Assembly (NCBI GenBank): GCA_965199665.1
Contig: CBDASO010000001.1
Coordinates: 186,001-250,000, forward strand
Reading direction: 5' to 3'
Length of the DNA: 64,000 nt
Source: JAVVHH01 sp965199665
Lineage (GTDB): Bacteria; Pseudomonadota; Alphaproteobacteria; Acetobacterales; Acetobacteraceae
The notes under the pieces were generated by a model. The model saw only the letters and a program-made list of their open reading frames with translations, searched no databases and was not told the origin of the DNA. Shown in pieces: positions 12,887 through 21,226 of the stretch; the stretch's first letter is position 1; every line of letters begins with the position of its first letter. The position numbers and the translations under genes are program-made.

Positions 12887-13261
12887 CTAAGCCGACATGC
12901 GGCGCATGGCCGCGACCACTTCGCGCTCGGAATACGGCTTGGAGAAGAAGACGCCCCGTGCCGGCATCTCCTCCGGACGCGGCATCGACCGGTCGGAGGT
13001 CAGGATCAGCTCGATCGGCGGCCACCGGTGCCGGATCATCGCCGCCAGCCGCATCCCATCCATCCCGCGCGGCATGTCGATGTCGCTGAACACGATGCGG
13101 ATGTCGGGTCGGCTCTCCAGGATCGATACCGCCTGCGTCGCGTCCGTCGCCTCGACCGCCTCGAACCCGGCGCCCTCCACCATGTCCACGGCCATCATTC
13201 GCAGGATGGGCTCGTCCTCGACCACGAGGACGATTTTACGTTTCGGGGTACTCTCGCTCAC
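12887..13261 (-). CDS. Single-domain response regulator (CheY-like)
   Basis: 124 residues, GTG start overlapping the kinase stop as GTGA. Only a receiver domain: acidic pair in VVEDEP (residues 14-17), phosphoacceptor Asp in FSDIDMP (about 60), Thr/Ser switch in LILTSD and Lys in FSKPYS near the end. There is no output domain, so it either passes phosphate on or acts by protein contact. Co-transcription just after the HWE kinase makes that kinase the likely phosphodonor. Relatives act in general stress or chemotaxis-like phosphorelays of alphaproteobacteria. Confidence 0.92.
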   Translation of the reverse strand: MSESTPKRKIVLVVEDEPILRMMAVDMVEGAGFEAVEATDATQAVSILESRPDIRIVFSDIDMPRGMDGMRLAAMIRHRWPPIELILTSDRSMPRPEEMPARGVFFSKPYSEREVVAAMRRMSA

Positions 13262-15285
13262 AATGCCTGCACCTGTTCTAGACAGGCACGCATCTCTGCA
13301 TTCAGTCCTGTGTTCTCATAACGTAGCGAAACCCCGCCCGTTCCAATCATCCCCGATTGCAGCAGTCGCGACCCGAAACCGAGCTGAACCGGCTCGGACG
13401 CCGGAGGCCCGCCGCGTTCCCGCCAGCAGAACACCAGATCGTCCGTCGCCGTGTCGATCCACCAGGTGATCGCCACCCGGCCGGTCTCGACCGACATCGC
13501 GCCATACTTCACCGCATTCGTCGCCAACTCGTGCAACAGCAGCGAGATCGAGAGCGCGGCGCGCGACCCCAGATGGACGGTCGGTCCCGTCATCTCCACC
13601 CGCTCGATGGGGCATGTCCGGCGCAACACCGTGTCCACCACGTCGCGCAGCGGCGCCGTCGCCCAGCTCGTCTGCAGCAACACGTCGTGCGCCGAGGCCA
13701 GCGCCTGCACCCGCTCGCGGAAGCCGTCCACCGCGTCGCGGTTGCTGACGCCCTTGAGCGTTTGCGACGCGATCGCCTGCACCATGGCCAGCATGTTCTT
13801 CATGCGGTGGCTCAGCTCTTCGTTCAGAAGCTGTTGATCGGCCTCGGCCTTTACCCGGGCGACCGCCGCCGTCAGTCGGTCGGCGACGTTGTGCAGGAAC
13901 GTCAACACTTCCGGCGACCACGTCTGCGGCTGTGCGAAATGGACGATGAACAGCGCCACCGTGCGGCCGCGCTCCTGGATCGGGATGTTGACCAGCGAGC
14001 GGATACTCGCCTCCGTCATCGGCAGCGGGTCGGCGGCGGTCCGCGGGTCCGTCAGCACGTCGCCGATGACCAACGGCTCGCCCCGCAGCAGCCCCTGCTC
14101 GATGTCGCCATACGCCGCCAGGCGATGCCGCCCGGCAACGGTCGGCATGTCGGCCGCGGTCCAATCGGGGCCGACCACGACGTCGGGCCCGTCGATCTGG
14201 CCGTAGCCGACGCGGCTGGCGCCCAACGCCTGCCCCACGATCGCCGTGGCCCGCGCCGTCATCTCCGTCACGCCGTTGGCGTCGCGGAGTTGGTCGCCGA
14301 CCTCGAGCAGCGCGTTGCGGCGGATCTCCCCCAGCACGCGGTCGGTGGTTTCCACCAGCAGGATCGCGAACCGTTCACCCTCCAGCGCGAAGGCGCGTCC
14401 CTCGTACCAGCGCGCGGCGCCTTCGACCTGCCGGGTGAACACCATCGGCTCCCGGGTCGCCAGTACGCCGGCATAATGCTGCATCCACTCGGCCCCGATC
14501 CCGGGGAACACGTCGCGCACCGTACGCCCGATCACGTCGCGCGGATCGATGCCGAACAGTTCGCCCCAGGCGTGGTTGACGTCGAGGTACCGCCAATTCG
14601 TCACCGTGCCCGCGTCGTCGCGGATCACCTCCGCGATCACCAGGCCCTCGCTCAACCGGCCGAACAGCCCGCGCCAATGCGCCTCGCTGCTGTGCAGCCG
14701 ATTCGCGGTCTCCTCCAGGTGTTGCTCGAGCTCGCGCCGCCGGGCGATGAAATCGTCCCGGCCGGCGACCGACCGACGCAGGGTCAGCAACGCCATCACC
14801 TGTCGCGCCAGCGCGCTCAGGGCGGTGATCTGCACCTCGTTCAGCCCGCCGGGCCGCGGCACCGTATCGATCACGCACAGGCTACCCAGACTATGTCCGT
14901 CCTCGTCGCGCAACGGGACCCCGCCGTAGAACCGCAGGTTCGGCGCCCCGGTGACCAGCGGGTTCTCCTGCGTCCGGGGGTCGGCCGTCAGGTCGGGGAT
15001 GACGAGGATGTCGCGCTCCGTCAGCGCATGGGCGCAGATGGAGCTGCCCAGCGGCGTCTCCTGCGGCTGGAAACCCACCCGGGCCTTGAACCATTGCCGG
15101 TCGTCCGTCACCAGGCTGACCAGGGCCACCGGCGCGTCGCACACCACCGTGGCGAGCTGGACGATGTCGTCGAACCCGGCTTCCGGCGGCGTATCGAGGA
15201 TGCCGTAGCTGTCCAGCGCCGCCAGCCGCTCAAGCGCGGACGTGATCGGCGGGTGTGACATCGTGTGGGCGAAAGGGTCGGTCAT
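13258..15285 (-). CDS. Cytosolic GAF-PAS-GAF HWE-family histidine kinase
   Basis: 675 residues without membrane segments. Order: GAF 1 about 20-165 (contains DRQWFKARVGF and SICAHAL, typical of this sensor type), short coiled coil 170-205, PAS about 205-320, GAF 2 about 330-480, and an HWE kinase core from about 485. The phospho-His box is EELSHRMKNMLAMVQ, followed by HELATNAVKYGA and WRERGGPP, the signatures that give the HWE group its name. GAF1 lacks bilin-type cysteine landmarks, so the signal is unknown. It heads a two-gene operon with the receiver protein at 12887 and diverges from the esterase at 15388. Confidence 0.93.
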   Translation of the reverse strand: MTDPFAHTMSHPPITSALERLAALDSYGILDTPPEAGFDDIVQLATVVCDAPVALVSLVTDDRQWFKARVGFQPQETPLGSSICAHALTERDILVIPDLTADPRTQENPLVTGAPNLRFYGGVPLRDEDGHSLGSLCVIDTVPRPGGLNEVQITALSALARQVMALLTLRRSVAGRDDFIARRRELEQHLEETANRLHSSEAHWRGLFGRLSEGLVIAEVIRDDAGTVTNWRYLDVNHAWGELFGIDPRDVIGRTVRDVFPGIGAEWMQHYAGVLATREPMVFTRQVEGAARWYEGRAFALEGERFAILLVETTDRVLGEIRRNALLEVGDQLRDANGVTEMTARATAIVGQALGASRVGYGQIDGPDVVVGPDWTAADMPTVAGRHRLAAYGDIEQGLLRGEPLVIGDVLTDPRTAADPLPMTEASIRSLVNIPIQERGRTVALFIVHFAQPQTWSPEVLTFLHNVADRLTAAVARVKAEADQQLLNEELSHRMKNMLAMVQAIASQTLKGVSNRDAVDGFRERVQALASAHDVLLQTSWATAPLRDVVDTVLRRTCPIERVEMTGPTVHLGSRAALSISLLLHELATNAVKYGAMSVETGRVAITWWIDTATDDLVFCWRERGGPPASEPVQLGFGSRLLQSGMIGTGGVSLRYENTGLNAEMRACLEQVQAL

Positions 15286-15387
15286 CGGCTCGCGCGACCA
15301 AGCCCGATATTTTCCGCGAGAACAATAGGTGGCTTGCGTCCAGTGTTAGCGGTTGTGACATTCGGCGCAAACGAGGGAGGGATCGAT

Positions 15388-16311
15388 ATGCCGCTGGATG
15401 CCGATGTGCAGGCCTTGCTGGGCCGTGCCGCCGGGCAACCCCGGCTGGAAACGCTGGACGTCGCGACTGCGCGGCGCCTGTTCGAGGCGCGGCCGCGCCC
15501 GCCGGCGCCCGAACTGGGCCGCGTCGAGGACCGCCGGATCGAAGGCCCCGGCGGCCCGCTACGGCTGCGCATCTACACGCCGGCGGACGGCGCCGCGCCG
15601 CGGCCGCTCCTGGTGTATTTCCACGGCAGCGGCTTCGTCCTGTGCAGCCTCGATACGCATGACGGGATCTGCCGCAACCTGTGCGCCGGGTCGGGCTTCG
15701 TCGTCGTGTCCGTCGATTACCGGCTGGCGCCCGATGCGAAGTTCCCCGCTGGGCTGGACGACTGCCTATGCGCGACGCGCTGGGCCGAAGGGGCGGCTGC
15801 GGAGCTCGGTACGGTGGAGGGCTGGCTCGTGATCGGCGGCGACAGCGCCGGCGGCAACCTGGCGGCCGCCGTCGCCCTGCGCTGCCGCGACGAGGGCGGC
15901 CCGGCGCTGGCCGGCCAATTGCTCGTCTACCCGGTGACCGACCACGACGGCGCCGCCTACCCATCGGTCGCCGAGAACGCCGAAGGCTACGGCCTCACCG
16001 CCGCCGGCATGCGGTGGTTCTGGGACCACTACCTGTCCGTGCCGGCAGACGGGACCAATCCGCTGGCCTCGCCCATGCGCGCGCCCGACCTGTCGCGGCT
16101 CCCACCGGCGCTGGTGCTCACCGCCCAGTACGACGTGCTGCGCGACGAGGGCGAGGCCTACGCGGCCCGGCTCGCGGCCGCCGGGGTGCCGACGCGGGTG
16201 ACCCGGTTCGACGGCGTCAACCACGGCTTCTTCGCCCTGACACGCTGGGTCGCCCGCGCCGATCTCGCAATGGCCGAAGCAGTCGACTGGCTCCGCGCGC
16301 TTCGGCACTGA
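15388..16311 (+). CDS. HSL-family alpha/beta-hydrolase (acetyl esterase/lipase type)
   Basis: 307 residues; ATG 15388 is preceded by a strong GAGGGAGGG. Hormone-sensitive-lipase family: oxyanion-hole motif HGSGFVLCSLDTHD (the usual HGGG has one Gly to Ser change), DYRLAPDAKFPA, nucleophile Ser in GGDSAGGNLA, acid in YDVLRDEGEAYA and His in VNHGFFAL. Such enzymes cleave short-chain acyl or aryl esters in the cytoplasm. No signal peptide. Converges on the S9 peptidase gene with three bases between the stops. Substrate not predictable. Confidence 0.9.
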   Translation: MPLDADVQALLGRAAGQPRLETLDVATARRLFEARPRPPAPELGRVEDRRIEGPGGPLRLRIYTPADGAAPRPLLVYFHGSGFVLCSLDTHDGICRNLCAGSGFVVVSVDYRLAPDAKFPAGLDDCLCATRWAEGAAAELGTVEGWLVIGGDSAGGNLAAAVALRCRDEGGPALAGQLLVYPVTDHDGAAYPSVAENAEGYGLTAAGMRWFWDHYLSVPADGTNPLASPMRAPDLSRLPPALVLTAQYDVLRDEGEAYAARLAAAGVPTRVTRFDGVNHGFFALTRWVARADLAMAEAVDWLRALRH

Positions 16312-16314
16312 TCT

Positions 16315-18090
16315 CTAAAGAAACTCCTGGAAGAAGGTGCCCACCGCAGCATAGGTCCGGCACCGGTCGGCGGGGCGGATGAACCCGTGCCCGGCATAGT
16401 CGAACGTCTCGAATCGCACGGGATGACCCCGCCTGCTCAGCGCCGCCACGATCTGCTCGCTTTCCCCGAACGGCACCCGCGGGTCGCGTGTGCCGTGCAG
16501 CACCAGCAGCGGGGCGGTGATGCGGTCGGCCAGACGGATCGGCGAAATCTGGTCGAACAGCGCCGTCGCTTCCGGCGTGTCGAGTGGGCCGCCCGCATAT
16601 TCGAACCCGCGATGCTCGCGGCGCCAGGGCCCGGTATCATCCAGCAGGGTGGCGAAATCGGCGATGCCGTAGAAGTCCACCGCCGCGCGCCACAGCGCCG
16701 GGAAGCGCGTGATGGCCGCCAACACCATGTAGCCGCCGTAGGACTGCCCCATGATGCCGATGCGGGCGGAGTCCAGGCCGGGTTGCGCCGTCAGCCAGGC
16801 ATGCGCGGCGGCAAGCTCGTCCACCGTCCCGGGCCTTAGCGCGCCGTCGTCGCTCGCGGTGGCGGTCCGGCCATAGCCGGTCGAACCCAGCACGTTGGGC
16901 AGCAGCACGGCATATCCTTGCGCCGCCAACGCCTGGATGTCGGGGCGCCAGGTCGGGCGGCTCTGCCCGGCCGGGCCGCCATGCACCCAAACGACGGTGG
17001 GCCAGCCCGCCGCTGGCGGCGACCCGGCGGGCCGCACCATCCAGCCGGGCACCGCGCGCCCCGCGCTGTCCCACTCCACCAGCTCCCATGGCTGGCAACC
17101 CGGCGGCGCCGCCGGCGACCACGCGGTCTCGACCCGGCCCGATGCCGCATCGAACAGATACAGGCCCGAGGGCTGCGTCGGCGTCGCATGGCAGAAGGCG
17201 AGGGTGCCGCCATCCGGCGACCACGACAGGTCGGCCACCACGCCCGGCGGCAGTTTGACCAGCGGCGGCAACGCGCCCGCGCCGCCCACGCGCAGCCGCG
17301 CCCAGCCGCGATCGTTCTCGATCACCGCCAACCGGCTCCCATCCGGCGACAGCGACCAGGCCTCAAGGTCGGCGCCCGGCGCCGCCACCATCGGCGTGAT
17401 CGCGCCGGACGCCGGGTCGATGTGGCACAGTGCCATGAACTCGCCGCCCGCGTCGGACAGGCCCTGCAGCGCCGAACCGTCCTTGGTCCAGCGGACGGAG
17501 GCGAACGCGGTCGGCCTCCGATGCGGCACGGCGGTCTCCTCGCCCGTGTCGAGGTCGAGCAGGGAAAGGCGCTGGTCGCCCTCGGCCCGGTTGTCGATCA
17601 GCAGCAGTAGCGGCTTCGTCGGGTGCCAGGCCGGCGCGGTGATCTGGTGCCGCCCTTGCTTCACGCGGCGCGGTGCGTCCTCCCCGGTGCGGACGAAGAC
17701 GTCGAAATGGGCTTCGTCCCGGTCGTTGGCCGTGTAGGCGAACGCCGTGCCGTCCGGCGACCAGCAACCGAACTCGTGCACCACCCGGCCCGCAGCGGTC
17801 AGCGGGCGGGCGAGGCCGTCTCGCCACAGCCAGAGTTGCTGCCGCTCGTCGCCGCCCGCGTCGATCCCGAACAGCACCCGGTCGTCCTTCGGCGCCCGGC
17901 GCACCAGGCCGACTTTCTCGCCCAGCAGCGCCAGCGGCCGTGCCTCCGTGCCGTCGCGCCGCATGGCCCAGAGCTGCGGCAGCCCGCCGCCGCGGAGGTG
18001 AAAGATCGTCTGCCCATCCGTCGAGAAGCTCGGGCTGCCGGCGCCGTCCGTTCGCGCAAAGAAATCGGTTGTTTCCGTCGAGCCCGTCAT
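16315..18090 (-). CDS. S9-family prolyl oligopeptidase / acylaminoacyl-peptidase
   Basis: 591 residues from ATG 18090, chosen because GGAGG lies 8 bases upstream; earlier in-frame ATGs at 18096 and 18105 fit less well. N-terminal ~330 residues form a WD40-like beta-propeller (repeated SPDGTAFAYT, WSPDGGTLAF, SPDGSRLAV blades). The C-terminal hydrolase domain has Ser in GQSYGGYM, Asp in HGTRDPRVPFGES and His in YAGHGF. It degrades short peptides, probably in the cytoplasm because no signal peptide is seen. Being last in the direction of the amino-acid importer (18150-22402), it may process imported peptides or conjugates, though 59 bases separate it from the ATPase gene. Confidence 0.9.
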   Translation of the reverse strand: MTGSTETTDFFARTDGAGSPSFSTDGQTIFHLRGGGLPQLWAMRRDGTEARPLALLGEKVGLVRRAPKDDRVLFGIDAGGDERQQLWLWRDGLARPLTAAGRVVHEFGCWSPDGTAFAYTANDRDEAHFDVFVRTGEDAPRRVKQGRHQITAPAWHPTKPLLLLIDNRAEGDQRLSLLDLDTGEETAVPHRRPTAFASVRWTKDGSALQGLSDAGGEFMALCHIDPASGAITPMVAAPGADLEAWSLSPDGSRLAVIENDRGWARLRVGGAGALPPLVKLPPGVVADLSWSPDGGTLAFCHATPTQPSGLYLFDAASGRVETAWSPAAPPGCQPWELVEWDSAGRAVPGWMVRPAGSPPAAGWPTVVWVHGGPAGQSRPTWRPDIQALAAQGYAVLLPNVLGSTGYGRTATASDDGALRPGTVDELAAAHAWLTAQPGLDSARIGIMGQSYGGYMVLAAITRFPALWRAAVDFYGIADFATLLDDTGPWRREHRGFEYAGGPLDTPEATALFDQISPIRLADRITAPLLVLHGTRDPRVPFGESEQIVAALSRRGHPVRFETFDYAGHGFIRPADRCRTYAAVGTFFQEFL

Positions 18091-18149
18091 CCGCATCGCC
18101 TCCATGAGCCTATCCGTCACGTCGCCGCCGCCTCGTCGCCCCATCTTCG

Positions 18150-18920
18150 TCAACGGCTGGCGATCCCGGCCACGAAGCGGCGGCAGCGCTCCGATAGCGG
18201 CGCATCGAACACCTGTTCGGGCGGCCCCGCTTCCTCCACCCGCCCATCGTGCAGGAACACGGTGTGGCTGGAGACGTGGCGCGCGAACGCCATCTCGTGG
18301 GTGACCAGGATCATGGTCCGGCCCTCCTCCGCCAAGCCGCGGATCACCGCCAGAACTTCGCCGACCAGCTCCGGGTCCAGCGCGGAGGTCGGCTCGTCGA
18401 ACAACAGCGCCTCCGGGCGGATCGCCAAGGCGCGGGCGATGGCCACGCGCTGCTGCTGCCCGCCGGAGAGCTGCGTCGGCCAAGCATCGCGCCGGTGCGA
18501 CAGGCCCACCTTCTCCAGCAGCGCCTCCGCCTCCTCGCGCGCTTCCGCCCGCGGCCGCTTCTGCACCTGGACCGGCACTTCCATCACGTTGCCCAGTGCC
18601 GAAAGGTGCGGCCACAGGTTGAAGTTCTGGAACACGAACCCGACCCGGCCGCGGATCGCGCGCACCGCCGCCCGCTCCGTCCGCGACAGCCGCCCCGTCG
18701 CCCCCGTGAGCGAGAGCCCGGCATCGCCCACCGCGACCTCGCCCGAGTCGGGCCGCTCCAGGAACGGGATGCAGCGCAGCAAGGTGCTCTTGCCGGAGCC
18801 GCTGCTCCCGATGATCGACACCACGTCGCCGGCGCGCGCGTCCAGGTCGATGCCGCGCAGCACGTGCGCCGGGCCGAAATGCTTGTGGAGGCCGCGCAGG
18901 CGGACGACCGAGCCCGTCAC
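18150..18920 (-). CDS. Polar amino-acid ABC importer ATPase
   Basis: 256 residues from GTG 18920, which overlaps the permease stop (GTGA). Walker A GSSGSGKST, Q-loop FVFQNFNLWPH, signature LSGGQQQR, Walker B ALLFDEPTSALDPE and the switch His in VTHEM are intact; the spacing is that of the GlnQ/HisP/ArtP class. It energises uptake through the two permeases encoded just upstream, with the binding protein at 20363. The operon also holds an M20 hydrolase and, downstream, an S9 peptidase. Confidence 0.94.
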   Translation of the reverse strand: MTGSVVRLRGLHKHFGPAHVLRGIDLDARAGDVVSIIGSSGSGKSTLLRCIPFLERPDSGEVAVGDAGLSLTGATGRLSRTERAAVRAIRGRVGFVFQNFNLWPHLSALGNVMEVPVQVQKRPRAEAREEAEALLEKVGLSHRRDAWPTQLSGGQQQRVAIARALAIRPEALLFDEPTSALDPELVGEVLAVIRGLAEEGRTMILVTHEMAFARHVSSHTVFLHDGRVEEAGPPEQVFDAPLSERCRRFVAGIASR

Positions 18921-19612
18921 GCGCCGGCCCGCCGGATCGCCGGGTCGAGCGACAACCGCCGTTCCAGCGCTTCCACTCCCGACGCGACCGCGGTGACCAG
19001 CGCCAGGTAGATCAAGGCGGCGACGCCGAACACCTCCAGCGCCCGATACGTCTCCGACACCAGCGCGCGGGCGATCCCGGTCACGTCCATCAGCGTGACC
19101 ACGGAAGCGAGCGACGTGGCTTTCAGCATGCTGGTCACCTCGATGCCGTAGGCCGGCAGGGCCTGCCGCACCGCGAGCGGCAGCACGATGCGCCGCAAGG
19201 TGGTCCAGCGGCCCATGTTGCCCACCGTGGCCGCCTCGATGGCGCCCCGTGGCACCGCGCGCAGCCCGCCGCGCAGGATCTCGGACGTATAGGCGGCGTC
19301 GTTCAGCACGAAGGCGAGCGCGGCGCACACCAGCGGCTCGCGGAGCAAGGGCCAGAGCGGGCCGTGGCGGACCAGGTCGAACTGCGGCAGGCCGTAATAG
19401 ATGATGAAGATCTGGATCAGCAGCGGCGAGCCGCGGAACACGAACACGTAGGCATCGGCCAGCCCGGCGCCCAGCCGGGAGGACGCGCGCAGCCCGGCCA
19501 GCCCCAGTGCCAGCACGCCGCCACCGAGCAACGCCACCGCCGTCAGACCGATCGTCAGCCGGAGTCCGCCGAGCAGGCGAAGCAGCACGTCTGCCAGGAA
19601 CACGCCGTCCAT
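18917..19612 (-). CDS. Polar amino-acid ABC importer permease 1
   Basis: 231 residues, ATG overlapping the second permease gene's stop as ATGA. HisM/GlnP-type: about five membrane segments, FVFRGSPLLIQIF after the second, and the EAA loop ATVGNMGRWTTLRRIVLPLAVRQALP that docks on the ATPase. Forms a heterodimer with the product of 19612-20334, giving the two-permease layout of arginine/histidine/opine importers. Confidence 0.92.
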   Translation of the reverse strand: MDGVFLADVLLRLLGGLRLTIGLTAVALLGGGVLALGLAGLRASSRLGAGLADAYVFVFRGSPLLIQIFIIYYGLPQFDLVRHGPLWPLLREPLVCAALAFVLNDAAYTSEILRGGLRAVPRGAIEAATVGNMGRWTTLRRIVLPLAVRQALPAYGIEVTSMLKATSLASVVTLMDVTGIARALVSETYRALEVFGVAALIYLALVTAVASGVEALERRLSLDPAIRRAGA

Positions 19613-20334
19613 CAGGCGCGCCCGAGTCGGGGCGCCCAGCGGCGGACCCGGCCTTCCAGCACGCGGATGGCCGCGCCCGAGAGGCTGGTGATGGCCAGGA
19701 AGATCGCCCCGCCCGCGGCGTAGAACAGGAAGGGCAGGTCGGTGGACCCCGACGCCACGGTGACGGCGCGCATGGTCTCCACCAGCCCGGTGACCGAGAC
19801 CAGGGCCGATTCCTTGATCACCGATTGCCACTGATTGCCCAGGCCCGGCAGCGCCGAGACCAGCCCTTGCGGCACGATCACCCGGCGGAACAGCGTCGCC
19901 CGCCCCATGCCGCCGACCAGCCCGGCCTCCAGCGTGCCGACCGGGATCACGCGAAAGGCCCCGCGCAGCACCTCCGCCTGGCCCGCCGCCGAGATCAGCC
20001 CGATGGCCAGGGCGCCGGCGGCGAAACCGCTGACGTCGACCGGCCCGTCGAAGCCCGCGAGCCGGGCGAGGGCGGCGACCACCTGCCGGCCGCCGAAATA
20101 GAACAGGTAGATCACCAGTAGGTCCGGTACGCCGCGCAGCACGACGCCGTACAGCATGGCACCGCGGCGTAGGACCGGGCCGCCCGACAGCCGCGCCCAG
20201 GCCAGCAAGCCGCCGAGCGCCAGCCCGATCGCGAACGCGCACAACGATACGGCAACCGTGGTGCCCGCCGCCCAGAGCAGCGCCCGGCCCCAGCCCTCCG
20301 GCCCGAAGCCGAGCAAGGAGAGGTCATCGAACAA
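19612..20334 (-). CDS. Polar amino-acid ABC importer permease 2
   Basis: 240 residues. HisQ/ArtQ-type permease with hydrophobic segments at both ends, YGVVLRGVPDLLVIYLFYFGG and the EAA loop GLVGGMGRATLFRRVIVPQGLVSALPG. The start is TTG at 20334: the only in-frame choice, since the frame is closed upstream by the stop of the binding-protein gene at 20363-20365, and a G-rich stretch precedes it. Partner of the neighbouring permease. Confidence 0.9.
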   Translation of the reverse strand: MFDDLSLLGFGPEGWGRALLWAAGTTVAVSLCAFAIGLALGGLLAWARLSGGPVLRRGAMLYGVVLRGVPDLLVIYLFYFGGRQVVAALARLAGFDGPVDVSGFAAGALAIGLISAAGQAEVLRGAFRVIPVGTLEAGLVGGMGRATLFRRVIVPQGLVSALPGLGNQWQSVIKESALVSVTGLVETMRAVTVASGSTDLPFLFYAAGGAIFLAITSLSGAAIRVLEGRVRRWAPRLGRA

Positions 20335-20362
20335 AGAGCGGCCCCCCAGCCCTCTCCCCGGG

Positions 20363-21214
20363 TCAGGCCTTGGGCGTCACGTCGAATTCGAACCACTTCA
20401 TCGACAGCGCCGTCAGCGTGCCGTCCTCGACCATGGCGCCCAGCGCGGTGTCGATCAGCGCCTTGAGGTCGGCGTCGCCCTTGCGCAGCCCGAAGGCGGA
20501 GCCGCGGCCCAGCACGCCGCCGGTGAACGCCGTCCCGGCCAGTGCCAGGTCGCCGCGGGACCGCTTGATGAAGGGCGCGGCATTGGTGGTGGACGACAGC
20601 ACCGCATCGACCCGGCCGTTCTTGAGATCCTGATACGTGTCGGGACCGGCGGCGTAGGTGCGGACGGTGACCACGTCCTTGAAGTAGCGGTTCAGCAGGT
20701 CGAGCTGGATGGTCGCGACCTGGACGCCGACCGTCTTGCCGGCGAGCGACTTGGAGAGCGTGGCGACCACCGCCGCGGCCGCCGCCTCGTCCTCGAGCGA
20801 GACACGCTCGCCGGTGCCGGGCATCGCGGCCAGCGGGCCACCTTTCAGCACGGTGAAGCCGGAGCCGCTATTGGTGTAGGGGCGGGAGAAGGCGATCACC
20901 TCCTCGCGCTTGGCGGTGATGGACATACCGTCGGAGATCGCGTCGTACTTGCCGTCCTGCAGACCGGGGATGATGCCGTCCCAGGCCTGGGCCATCATGG
21001 GCATCGCGATCTTCTGCCGCTTGGCGATCTCGGCGCACATGTCGGGCTCGAAGCCGATCAGCGTGCCGTCCGGCGCGGTGGAGTTGAACGGCGGGAATGC
21101 GCCCTCGGTGGCGACGCGGACGGTGGTCCATTCCTTGGCCAGGGCCGGACGGGCGAGAACGGTGGCCGCGGTGGCCAGGCCGGCTTGGAGAAAGGACTTA
21201 CGGGTGAGGGGCAT
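20363..21214 (-). CDS. Amino-acid ABC importer periplasmic binding protein
   Basis: 283 residues. A short signal peptide (LTRKSFLQAGLATAATVLA, then ARPALA) precedes a family 3 solute-binding domain: TVRVATEGAFPPFN, GFEPDMCAEIAKR, IPGLQDGKYDAI, ISDGMSITAKRE and the hinge segment. An unusual insertion (about residues 140-158, SLEDEAAAAAVVATLSK) interrupts the region where relatives read directly into the second lobe. It delivers an amino acid or derivative, perhaps basic or N-acylated, to the permeases at 18917-20334. Twelve bases lie between it and the M20 gene. Confidence 0.9.
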   Translation of the reverse strand: MPLTRKSFLQAGLATAATVLARPALAKEWTTVRVATEGAFPPFNSTAPDGTLIGFEPDMCAEIAKRQKIAMPMMAQAWDGIIPGLQDGKYDAISDGMSITAKREEVIAFSRPYTNSGSGFTVLKGGPLAAMPGTGERVSLEDEAAAAAVVATLSKSLAGKTVGVQVATIQLDLLNRYFKDVVTVRTYAAGPDTYQDLKNGRVDAVLSSTTNAAPFIKRSRGDLALAGTAFTGGVLGRGSAFGLRKGDADLKALIDTALGAMVEDGTLTALSMKWFEFDVTPKA

Positions 21215-21226
21215 GATGGGCCTCGG

